Part shown: piece by piece, positions 23,118 through 32,459 of the stretch
How positions within the stretch are numbered: position 1 is the first letter of the stretch
How the letters are laid out: each line of letters begins with the position of its first letter
NCBI GenBank assembly: GCA_023014365.1
Contig: JAEBUN010000072.1
Coordinates: 32,081 to 96,080 of the forward strand
DNA length: 64,000 nucleotides
Origin: Lepiota brunneoincarnata
Lineage: Eukaryota > Basidiomycota > Agaricomycetes > Agaricales > Agaricaceae
Reading direction: 5' to 3'
Notes under the pieces: model-generated
What the model was told of the DNA's origin: nothing
The model's database searches: none
Seen by the model: the letters and a program-made list of their open reading frames with translations, nothing else
Position numbers and translations under genes: made by a program

Positions 23118-24715
23118 TCAGGGTGACACTGTATGTAGATATTGTTTTCCTAACTTGTATTATCTGCGGTGAATCCATTACGACGAGGAGCTGAAGACAA
23201 AGGTGTGTTGAACATAGACATGAATTTGTGTGTGAAAGTTACCGCCTCTCATATCTGTGCCCCAATCCCTGTCTTGATCAAGTCGCTCTGGGCGGATTGT
23301 TTTCTCTTCATAATCTCTACCATGACACTTTTGTCTACAGCCGAATCTCCGAGAACTACCAAGATCGCACCTGTCAGGGGGTACACGAGGGCCCCTGGTG
23401 CCTCCCAGGGCGTTCGTCCCACTCGCATTCATCAACGATAGCAGCGATGGCCTTGTGCGTAGTCACCCGTTGCACTCGATCCGCGGTGTCTTGTTTGGGG
23501 GGATGGGAGGAGAGGTGTCCATGTGCAGCCCTTGCCACTGCGTGTCATTAGCTCCGATCGGGAAAAGTGGAACGCGTGATTCAGGTTCTTCCACGACTGC
23601 CGGACCCTCGATTAGCTCCAAGGACGGCCGACTTCATTCATACTGCGGATGGCAGCCTTGAGTTCAGAGTCCTTTGGGCATGCGTGGCGGTGTGTTGCAT
23701 ACATATCGAGAAGGCTTAGGCCTAAGGTGTGGCGGGTTGTGATGAGGCACGGAACTTTTCGAGTGGAGGATGGGAGGACAAGGGACTTGGGAAGTGGGGA
23801 AGAGGCTGGGATGTGATGGGATGAAGGGGAATAGAGGTATGGGAGGACGGGAGAAGCTAAGATGTGGAGAAGGATGAGCCCTTGCCGTGGCTGGTGATAC
23901 ATACTCAGTTTGAAGCAGCTCTCATACAGATACATGAGCCTTTTTTTCAATATGGAATAGATGCTCCTGAACCTTAGCTGAAACCGTCTCGACCTCGGTG
24001 TAACAAATATGATAAGGATGCTTGATCGAGTCACAATTTCATTGGTAGTTGGAACATCCGACTGTGTTCACATGGATTCTTGGGAACTTCTGCCATGAAA
24101 AGATGGGCAGAGCTGACGGTGGGAGCTGAGCAGGGGGGAATGCATGGCTCAGCGCCTAACTTGAACTTGACATCCAGGCGTCGAAAGGGAGACAGGCTGA
24201 AAGCCTTTGTGGTATTTAGGACGGGAGGAGCGATCGAAATAAGAAAACCCACCCAAATCCATCTCGAGTCTCTACTGGTGCACCTGCCTCGAACCCATCC
24301 ACCAAGCACACCCAGACCCACAAAGTGAGGATGCAGACACTGTAGGAAGGAGGGAGAACGCGTACCGAAGGAAACAGGTCGCAGGAACAGTTTAGAGACT
24401 CGGCAGGCAGGATCCCTGAGAAGAACGCCAGCACCCATAATCGTATGAACTGCGTATCGTATGTCTTTCTTGGGGCACCGGAGGATTGAGGGCGTCGGCC
24501 TTTGGCAGGCAGTATCACGACTATGGATGTAGAATTTCCTGACATAATTCTTTAACAAGTGTAGCGGGTAATTCTTCAGGAAGCACAGTGCGTATATGGG
24601 TTGGACATCGTCTGGAGCGATAGGGAGGGCAAAACCAGTGATGGAGTGGTCACCGCCTGCTGCTACGCACCTGAATCACGTAAGTAGACGCCCAGTGGAT
24701 CATGGTCTTTGTAGG
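23118..24715. repeat. Spacer after NACHT3, including upstream block copy c
   Basis: 23170-23400 repeats the NACHT 3' flank and the 10540/32590 spacer. 23420-23880 repeats the 14160/33190 spacer. 23870-24715 is the third copy of the upstream block and belonged to NACHT4 before the retrotransposon inserted. No intact gene is visible. Confidence 0.55.
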
Positions 24716-24844
24716 CTAAAGCTGTACATGATTTCCATATGTGCTGCACACAGCCCCCTCCACGACACCTTCACAAAACATGCATTCCACAACGCCAAGC
24801 TAGTCGATAGCTCCCACTCTACCCATCAACGCCTCCGATAATCT
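24716..24844 (+). promoter_or_regulatory. Native 5' flank of NACHT4, cut off by the retrotransposon
   Basis: Fourth copy of the conserved flank. It ends at an ATG (24845-24847) that was the original start codon of NACHT4. The copia element now follows at 24851, so any transcript from here reads into the 5' LTR. The chimeric frame from this ATG is 71 codons, mostly LTR sequence. Confidence 0.55.
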
Positions 24845-24845
24845 A

Positions 24846-24850
24846 TGTCA
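24846..24850. repeat. 5-bp target-site duplication, left copy
   Basis: TGTCA immediately before the 5' LTR. It is repeated at 30070-30074 immediately after the 3' LTR. Five bases is the usual length for Ty1/copia integration. Confidence 0.9.
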
Positions 24851-25239
24851 TGTCGAGCTCGCAAACGCGTGCCGAGTTCCGGTCTCCGTTTAGCTGGCGT
24901 CCTTTTCCCGCCCTTTTGTGTTTGTTCCATATCCCGTGCTCCGTTTCTCTTGCACGGTCTCTACCGTTTTTATCTTTTATGCTATGCCCTTACCGTCCTC
25001 CTCTGCCCGTACACTATTGCTATTGTGCTTATTGTCTACGTACAAGCGCGTGTATCGTAGTGTTAGATAAATAGTCTCTTGCTTGTAGTCGCACTTCAGC
25101 TCTCGCGTCGAGACTGAAGTGAGTATTCTATCAATACCTTTAATTACTGTACTGACTACTTTGTAGTATACCTTACTACGTTCTACAGGTAAACTCTAGC
25201 TCTCGCGTCGAGACTGAATATACCTTACTACGTTCTACA
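24851..25239 (+). repeat. 5' LTR of the Ty1/copia element
   Basis: 389 bp, starting TGTCGAGC and ending TTCTACA. By eye it is identical to the 3' LTR at 29681-30069. It contains two partial internal repeats (AGCTCTCGCGTCGAGACTGAA and TACCTTACTACGTTCTACAG). A candidate intron lies at 25119-25188, with donor GTGAGT and acceptor CTACAG. Confidence 0.92.
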
Positions 25240-25253
25240 GGTTATGGGCCCCG
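25240..25253 (+). other. Primer-binding site matching the anticodon arm of initiator tRNA-Met
   Basis: The sequence after the LTR reads GGTTATGGGCCCC. This is complementary to the conserved GGGCCCAUAACC around the initiator tRNA-Met anticodon, not to a tRNA 3' end. Drosophila copia is known to prime from such a 5' half-tRNA, and the same mode is inferred here. Confidence 0.7.
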
Positions 25254-25302
25254 CGCCAACGTGCTATTAACCAGATAACCGAATACATTGATCTATTGTG
25301 CA

Positions 25303-28300
25303 ATGTCTACTGTAAACGATATGCTCCCTACGTCAGTACCAAAGCTGGATGTGTCTGGGGGAAACTGGGCAATCTTTGTGCTACGTTTCCAGACAGTAAT
25401 CCAAGGAAAGGGACTGTGGGGCCATTTCGATGGTAGTTTGCTGCGTCCTGAACTCCCAACCTCAACCAGTGGGTCACAACCCACAGCCACTCTTTCCACT
25501 GCTCCCACAGCTCCTGCTACCACCACCCCTGTTACGACTGCTCCCACAGCTCCTACTACAACCACACCTGCTGCTCCTATTGCCACTACTGAAATGGTCG
25601 AGACTTGGGAAAGGAACGAAAATATCGCTCGCTCCTTGCTTGCCCAACGTCTCCCAGATTCCACGCTAATGGTCACTGCTGGTCATCATACTGTCAAGCT
25701 GATGTGGGACTCTATAAAGCGAGAATACACTTACAAGAGTGCCTTCTCGCAAGCTCGGCTTCGTCGCGAATTTATGACCATGCGATGCCCTGACAGGGGT
25801 GATGTTCGTCTATTCCTAAACGAGATACGTTCCCGAAAGGCCGAGCTGGGTGCTGTTGGTGTCACCATCAGTGACGACGACTATAGGAGTGCAATCCTCC
25901 AGTCCCTACCCCGTTGGTTATCATCCTACGCATCAAATCAATTATCTGCTGCCCAACTTCATAGTTCCCTCCAACATACCATTGAGCCCGAAATCCTGAT
26001 CATATTGATTAGCGATGAATGGGAGCGAGCACGCCCTGAACGATCAAGGGCTGGAAACGCTAAACCGGAACACGACGATGCCCTGGTTACTGAAGGAAGC
26101 AAAGGTAGCAATGGAGGTGGGAAGCCGAAAGGGAAGGGAAAGAAAAAGGGTCCGTGCTGGAACTGCGGTGGTGAACACTGGAAGCGAGAATGTCCCAACC
26201 CGAAAAAGCCTATCAGCGAAAGGAGGGATGGGGAGAAAGGAGGAAACTCACCTAACAAGAAGGGTGGAAGTGCTAATGCCGTGATGGCGGACAGCGATGA
26301 TGAGGATTGCTCCCTCATGATTGAGGAGTGGTTGGACTCCGAAACGGATGCAAGCTGGTCAGAAGTCGAAACGAATCTTACCGGGTCGTGGAGTGAAGAG
26401 GAGTCAATGAGCGAGTTTGATGACCTTGACATTGACGACTTCAGTGTAGCTATTGATGAAGTTGTAAGTGCCACTGAACCAAGCCCAACCCAAGTCGAAG
26501 TTTTCGACTCAGGTGCTACAAATCACATCTCCCCATACCGAGATATTTTTGCGACCTTCCAACCCATCCCACCTCGACCTCTACGTGCTGCAAACAAGAA
26601 GGCCTTCAATGCCATTGGAAAGGGTGAAGTAGTACTAGAATTGCCGAACGGAGCTACCTCATCACAACTCCACCTCAGCGAAGTCCTGTATTCACCTGAG
26701 GCAGGCTACACTCTTGTGTCGATTGGCCGACTTGATGACGCTGGCTTCTCAACCACCTTCGCCAATGGCAAGTGCATCATTCGTGATATGGGTGGTGCCC
26801 GGATTGCCGAGATCCCGAGAACCGGACGAGGCCTGTATAAATTGATCAAAGAGACAGAAGAGGTAAATGTGGTGAGCGAACCACTCAGCTTGGACATGCT
26901 GCATCGTCGCCTAGGCCACATTTCAGCTGGTGCTGCTCGAAAGCTTATTCGCGATGGCCTGGTGACTGGCCTAAAGCTAGAAGATGGAACGGACACAGAC
27001 ATTTTCTGCGAGTCATGTGCCTATGGCAAAACAACTCGGCTGCCGATTTCAAAGGTCCGGGAGGGTGAGAGAGCATCATCGCTCGGTCAGGAGATCCATT
27101 CCGATGTCTGGGGGCCTGCACGAGTGGAGACAAAGCGAGGAAAGCGTTACTACGTGACCTTTATCGATGACTTCTCAAGGTGGACTCACATCGATTTCCT
27201 CTCAAACAAGTCCGACGTTTTCAATGCCTACCAGAACTTCGATGCGTGGTGTGAAACACAATTTGGCACGCGTATTAAGGCCCTACACTCGGACAGAGGT
27301 GGGGAATACACCACAGGCGAGTTTCAGTCCTATCTAAAGTCCCGAGGCACGGAAACCAAGCTCACTGTACACGACACACCCCAACACAATGGGATTGCCG
27401 AACGCCAAAATCGAACGATTGTTGAGCGCACGCGTGCAATACTGCATGCAAGTCGCCTCCCAAAGTTGCTATGGGCAGAAGCGGTTGCCCATGTAGTTTG
27501 GTTGATGAACAGGACTGGTACCCGAGCAGTTGAGGGGAGAACGCCGTTCGAAACAATATATGGCCGCAAACCAGACTTGCGAGCAGTATGCGAGTGGGGA
27601 GAGGAGGTGTGGGTACACCAGGCAGGAGGGGACAAGCTCGGTGGGCGAGCGAAGAAAGGGAGATGGGTCGGGTATGATGCCGAGAGCAATGGCTCTCGCA
27701 TCTATTTTCCGGACACAAGTGCTATAAAGATCGAGCGTAATTTCCGTTTTATTAACTCAGGTCGTCCTGGGCTCGAAGGGGAGCACTCACCAGCAAGCGA
27801 GCCTAGAAACGACCCATTACGCAGCACTAGTGCCCCAAACGAGACACAAGACACCCCCACCCCCTTCCCTGATCAACAACCAGCCGATTTCACAGCCGAT
27901 TCCCAAAAAAGCGATGCTGAAAGCGACGTCAGCCCAAAGGAGTTGCCTAGCAAGGCTGATCCACAGGTACCAAGACCCCAGCATGCCCGAAATCCAAGCA
28001 CCAAAGCTAAAGACATCCTAGAGGGGCGAGCAGTCACTCTGGCAGAAGAACAAGACTGGGCTGATGTTCATGTCCTAGCAGCAGACATTGAGGAGACCGA
28101 GGGATTGGAACCTGGGAGCCTGCAGGAGGCGAGGAAACGAGCAGACTGGGAGTTGTGGAAGAAGGCCATGGAGGAAGAACTTACTATGTTGGGCGATGCC
28201 GGAACGTGGGAACTTGTTGATCGGCCAATCGGAGCTAACGTTGTCGGCTCAAAATGGGTCTTCAAAGCAAAAAAGGATGCCGCTGGAAATGTCGTCCGCT

Positions 28301-29673
28301 ACAAGGCCCGCCTCGTCGCCCAAGGTTTTTCACAAGTCCCGGGAGTTGACTATTTTGATACCTTCGCGCCTGTTGCACGCCTTGCGTCCATCCGGGCTGT
28401 GCTCGCAATCGCCGCTGCTTGTAACTACGAGATACACCAGATCGATATCAAGGGGGCTTACCTAAACGGGAAGCTAGGCCCTGATGAGTCGATTTACATG
28501 CGACAACCCCCTGGTTTCACATCCCCAACTCACCCCCACCATGTTTGCCACCTCAAGAAGACCCTCTATGGACTCAAACAATCCGGGCGGCAATGGTACC
28601 AACGTCTATGCGAGATCCTAGTCGACCACTTGGGCTTTACACGCTGTGAAGTTGACCAGAGCGTATTCTTCAAACTTGTGGCACCGGACCTCACCGTAAT
28701 TTTAGTGCACGTTGACGACTGCACGCTCGTTGCATCGACCATCACGCTGGTAGACTGGGTAAAGGATGGGGTTAAGCGGTTCGTTGAGATCACAGATCTA
28801 GGAGAAATTCACTGGCTCCTGGGGATTGAGGTGAAGAGAGACAAAGAGCAGGGTAAGCTCTTGCTGTCTCAACGTTCATATATTGCTGCTTCACTCAGAC
28901 GCTATGGGCTCGAGAACGAGAAGCCAGTCAGTACCCCGATGGACCCTGCCGTCCGCTTAACGAGCGAGCAGTCGCCACAAACGACCGCCGACATCGCTCG
29001 CATGGCCAGCAAGCCCTACCAGGAGGCCGTTGGCACTCTGATGTACGCCGCCATGGGAACGCGACCGGATATCGCGTACACCGTTCAAGTCCTCTCGAAA
29101 TTCACGAAGAACCCTGGAGAGGCACACTGGGAAGCGGCCAGGAGAGTGTTCCGGTACCTGAAGGGTACACAGGATCTGTGGCTCATTTACGGAGGCTATG
29201 GAGAAGGCCTCGAAGGCTTTACGGACGCCGACGGCAACATGGCAGAGGACCGCCGTGCCACGTCTGGCTACGCCTTCATTATCAACGGCGGCGCAGTTTC
29301 TTGGAGCGCAAAACGTCAAGAAATCGTCACTCTATCTACTACCGAATCGGAATATGTGGGTGCTACACACGCTTCGAAGGAGGCCTTATGGCTTCGTTCA
29401 CTCATTTCTCAGGTTTTCGATACCACTATCCCTTCCACCACCATTTTCTCCGACAACCAATCAGCCATCGCGCTATCCAAGGACCACCAGTACCACGCGC
29501 GAACGAAACACATCGACGTTCGCTACCACTTCATTCGTTGGATCATCGAGGAAGGCAAAATCCGGCTCATATATTGCCCTACTGAGGACATGGTGGCCGA
29601 CGTCTTCACCAAAGCCCTCCCCTCGCCGAAAGTCAAACATTTCGCGCGAGAACTCGGACTCGCTACGGTTTGA
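25303..29673 (+). CDS. Ty1/copia gag-pol polyprotein
   Basis: 1456 aa in one frame, from the ATG at 25303. In order: a gag region of the UBN2/DUF4219 type; a zinc knuckle, CWNCGGEHWKRECP; an aspartic protease, FDSGATNHIS; the pre-integrase domain with LHRRLGHIS and a downstream CxxC; the integrase core with HSDVWGP, HSDRGGEY and HNGIAERQNRTIVE; a reverse transcriptase with KWVFKAKKD, IDIKGAYLNG and HVDD in place of the usual YVDD; and RNase H with FTDADGNMAEDRRATSG and the C-terminal TKHIDVRYHFIR. No stop or frameshift interrupts it. The domain order integrase before reverse transcriptase places it in Ty1/copia rather than Ty3/gypsy. Confidence 0.95.
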   Translation: MSTVNDMLPTSVPKLDVSGGNWAIFVLRFQTVIQGKGLWGHFDGSLLRPELPTSTSGSQPTATLSTAPTAPATTTPVTTAPTAPTTTTPAAPIATTEMVETWERNENIARSLLAQRLPDSTLMVTAGHHTVKLMWDSIKREYTYKSAFSQARLRREFMTMRCPDRGDVRLFLNEIRSRKAELGAVGVTISDDDYRSAILQSLPRWLSSYASNQLSAAQLHSSLQHTIEPEILIILISDEWERARPERSRAGNAKPEHDDALVTEGSKGSNGGGKPKGKGKKKGPCWNCGGEHWKRECPNPKKPISERRDGEKGGNSPNKKGGSANAVMADSDDEDCSLMIEEWLDSETDASWSEVETNLTGSWSEEESMSEFDDLDIDDFSVAIDEVVSATEPSPTQVEVFDSGATNHISPYRDIFATFQPIPPRPLRAANKKAFNAIGKGEVVLELPNGATSSQLHLSEVLYSPEAGYTLVSIGRLDDAGFSTTFANGKCIIRDMGGARIAEIPRTGRGLYKLIKETEEVNVVSEPLSLDMLHRRLGHISAGAARKLIRDGLVTGLKLEDGTDTDIFCESCAYGKTTRLPISKVREGERASSLGQEIHSDVWGPARVETKRGKRYYVTFIDDFSRWTHIDFLSNKSDVFNAYQNFDAWCETQFGTRIKALHSDRGGEYTTGEFQSYLKSRGTETKLTVHDTPQHNGIAERQNRTIVERTRAILHASRLPKLLWAEAVAHVVWLMNRTGTRAVEGRTPFETIYGRKPDLRAVCEWGEEVWVHQAGGDKLGGRAKKGRWVGYDAESNGSRIYFPDTSAIKIERNFRFINSGRPGLEGEHSPASEPRNDPLRSTSAPNETQDTPTPFPDQQPADFTADSQKSDAESDVSPKELPSKADPQVPRPQHARNPSTKAKDILEGRAVTLAEEQDWADVHVLAADIEETEGLEPGSLQEARKRADWELWKKAMEEELTMLGDAGTWELVDRPIGANVVGSKWVFKAKKDAAGNVVRYKARLVAQGFSQVPGVDYFDTFAPVARLASIRAVLAIAAACNYEIHQIDIKGAYLNGKLGPDESIYMRQPPGFTSPTHPHHVCHLKKTLYGLKQSGRQWYQRLCEILVDHLGFTRCEVDQSVFFKLVAPDLTVILVHVDDCTLVASTITLVDWVKDGVKRFVEITDLGEIHWLLGIEVKRDKEQGKLLLSQRSYIAASLRRYGLENEKPVSTPMDPAVRLTSEQSPQTTADIARMASKPYQEAVGTLMYAAMGTRPDIAYTVQVLSKFTKNPGEAHWEAARRVFRYLKGTQDLWLIYGGYGEGLEGFTDADGNMAEDRRATSGYAFIINGGAVSWSAKRQEIVTLSTTESEYVGATHASKEALWLRSLISQVFDTTIPSTTIFSDNQSAIALSKDHQYHARTKHIDVRYHFIRWIIEEGKIRLIYCPTEDMVADVFTKALPSPKVKHFARELGLATV

Positions 29674-29680
29674 AGGGGAG

Positions 29681-30069
29681 TGTCGAGCTCGCAAACGCGT
29701 GCCGAGTTCCGGTCTCCGTTTAGCTGGCGTCCTTTTCCCGCCCTTTTGTGTTTGTTCCATATCCCGTGCTCCGTTTCTCTTGCACGGTCTCTACCGTTTT
29801 TATCTTTTATGCTATGCCCTTACCGTCCTCCTCTGCCCGTACACTATTGCTATTGTGCTTATTGTCTACGTACAAGCGCGTGTATCGTAGTGTTAGATAA
29901 ATAGTCTCTTGCTTGTAGTCGCACTTCAGCTCTCGCGTCGAGACTGAAGTGAGTATTCTATCAATACCTTTAATTACTGTACTGACTACTTTGTAGTATA
30001 CCTTACTACGTTCTACAGGTAAACTCTAGCTCTCGCGTCGAGACTGAATATACCTTACTACGTTCTACA
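29681..30069 (+). repeat. 3' LTR of the Ty1/copia element
   Basis: 389 bp, the same as the 5' LTR by eye. Its terminal A is the first base of the rebuilt NACHT4 start codon (ATG at 30069-30071). It is therefore the only promoter-bearing sequence now next to that gene. Confidence 0.92.
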
Positions 30070-32459
30070 TGTCAAACCAGAGCCTGGGATACGGAACGCA
30101 GCTTGGATTTCTCAATCATGCACACAATATTGTCATACGCAATCCAGTTATGATCGACACTGTGAACGTTAGCCATGAAGATAAATGCTGTACGACTCGC
30201 CATGCTGAATGAATGATACCCTACTGATTTCTGACTCACTCGTAGCGGCATTTGAATCGCTCAGACAAAAAATAATTAAAGGCGCACAATTCGATTCCTC
30301 CTCTCGTTATCCCCCTCCCCAGTGTCATCCAGGCACTCGAAAAAATACCATCGAAAGGATCCGACATTGGCTCCGTGATGCCCACTACCAGAGGAGACTA
30401 CTCTGGCTTGTCGGATCCGCTGGGGTCGGCAAGTCAGCGATAGTCCAGACCCTCGCCGAGTTGGAGGCAAAATCTCCCCATCTCACCTTGGGCGCAACCC
30501 TATTCTTTTCCAGACCCAACAATCGCAATGACCCATCTCGGGTCTTCATCACTCTCGCTTATCAAATTGCCCTCAAATGCCCGTCATATCGCGAGTTCGT
30601 CATACGCGAAATGCTTGCTGATCCGGAGCTCCCAGACAAGTCGATGACGGCCCAATTCGCGAAGCTCATATTCGAGCCTTTCGTCCAACACAATATATTT
30701 CAGGGACCCGGTCCCTTGTTGATATTCCTTGATGGTCTGGACGAATGCAACGGCGACCGTGAGCAGTGCGAAATCATCGGTCTCATTTCGTACCTTTCCC
30801 TCGCTTATCCACACACACCCCTTCTGTGGATCATCGCGAGCCGTCCAGAGGCCCACTTGAAAGGTGTATTCTATCGCAAACGTGTTGCTCTGAGCTACGA
30901 AGTAGTGGAGGTTCCAGTTGATTCGGACCAGGCATGCGCCGATGTCGAATGGTACTTGCGAAGCGAGTTTGAAAGGATTCGAAGAAACGACCCCATCGCA
31001 CGCCTTCGCTCCCAGTGGCCGACAGAGGACGAGCTCCTCACAATTACGGCCGCATCAGCTGGGTTGTTCGCATACGCATCAACTGTGACCAAGTTCGTTG
31101 ATGACCCAATCTTTGGAAACCCTGTTTCTGGGCTTGTGTTGTTACTCGCCACGATCGAACAGCTCCCCCAGGACCCATTGAAAGGGAGAATGCACCCATT
31201 GGCCCATCTCGACGCACTCTATACGTGCATACTCTCCCAGATTCCCGAAACCATTTTACCTGACACCAATGCACTACTCATAAGTCGTCGTACATACTTG
31301 GCTCCATAGGGATAAAAACCTAGCCTTCATTTGTAATTGGGCAGGCATCACACCTCAAGATGCCTATGGAGCGCTTCGTCGACTTCATTCCGTTCTCATC
31401 ATCCCAACACCCGAGAAAGCCGAGCATTGTGGCCTATCTTTTTATCACCAATCCTTCTACGAATACCTCAAAGATGCCAACCGGTCGCATGAGTTTCACA
31501 TCAGCAATGCTGACATGGATAAACATGAGCTGGACTGCTGTTTCCGCATCACAAAAGAGGCTCACACAGGTAATGACCACATCAACTCTGCAAACCCGAT
31601 CTCATTGCGGTTCTAGGCATGATTGTCGGGGAAAAGGCATCCAAAGTAACGCTCTCCTGGCCCAACAATAGTCCTGAATGGCAGGAAGACCTCCAGTTTC
31701 GTGCGGCCCGGAGTTTTACAGGTATTATTGGCCGTTATGACCCTGACATTGTCCCACCCAAGCTTCGGGATCCGGCTATGCCCCAGATTGCACGAACATT
31801 TGATTTTTTTTGGTCGTGGTTCAGGTACCACATTGACCCCGATTCCCATGTGAATTATATTCAATACATAAAACACCGACTGGTGTGTCTTTTTATGATA
31901 TATATATCTAGCTGCCCCTAATCAACAATGGTCACTCAGGACTCGAGAATGCGTGCCGAGTTTGAAAGAATGAACCTGCTCCGACAAGTCCCCATTGGAA
32001 CTCTCGACTTGGACAGTCCCAGTTTCACTAGAGTGGATGAACACGGATATACTATCTATGAATCTGACGCCCTTCATCCACCTAGAGAATGGACCGCTGA
32101 CAACAAAATTATACCTCCTTATCTGGGCTTTGACGAGTGGAAAGGCCCAAACCCGGTAAGACAACTTGGTAAAGCATCAATGACAGGGCACGATTTGCTG
32201 ATCTGTGTGTGCCCGTCAGGTGGATTACGAATCTGAATATAAGTATTGGTGGTATAAGAAGTATACCGGACGTCTGCCATCATATCTCCTCAGTCTGCGT
32301 ACCGCCCAAGCACACTCACCAGATACGCTAGTGTTGCTCTTCGGAAACATCAACGAATGCCTTCTTATTTATGAATTCAAGATGCCGGATAGGTCTCAGT
32401 GCTGGACATACTCGACAATGTTGTCTCTCAGAGAGGGACAATCAGGGTCCGTGGGGTGA
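30069..32459 (+). CDS. NACHT-domain NLR-like protein, tandem copy 4, start codon rebuilt by an LTR
   Basis: Exons 30069-30189, 30246-31283, 31324-31569, 31617-31882, 31940-32155 and 32220-32459 give 708 aa. Exon 1 is the same length as in copy 1 (121 nt) and begins with the LTR's last base plus the target duplication. Motifs: FLNHAHNIVIRNPVMIDT, GSAGVGKSAI, LLIFLDGLDECNGD, IIASRPEAHLK, YKYWWYKKY. Read without splicing, the main frame stops at 31309. Removing 31284-31323 (GT...AG, 40 nt) restores FICNWAGITPQ and the downstream domains. It has lost its native promoter, so expression would have to come from the LTR. It may be silent, LTR-driven, or decaying. Confidence 0.75.

Larger units (their letters stand above)
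24851..30069 (+). mobile_element. Complete Ty1/copia LTR retrotransposon
   Basis: 5219 bp bounded by identical 389-bp LTRs and a TGTCA target duplication. The primer-binding site follows the 5' LTR directly, a purine tract (GAAGGGGAG) precedes the 3' LTR, and there is one intact gag-pol frame. All features expected of an autonomous element are present, so it is probably recent and possibly active. It lies inside the first codon of NACHT4. Confidence 0.95.

Noticed and set aside
29198..29890. 230-codon frame overlapping the copia RNase H region and 3' LTR
   Set aside because: It lies in another frame of the intact gag-pol and its tail is LTR sequence.
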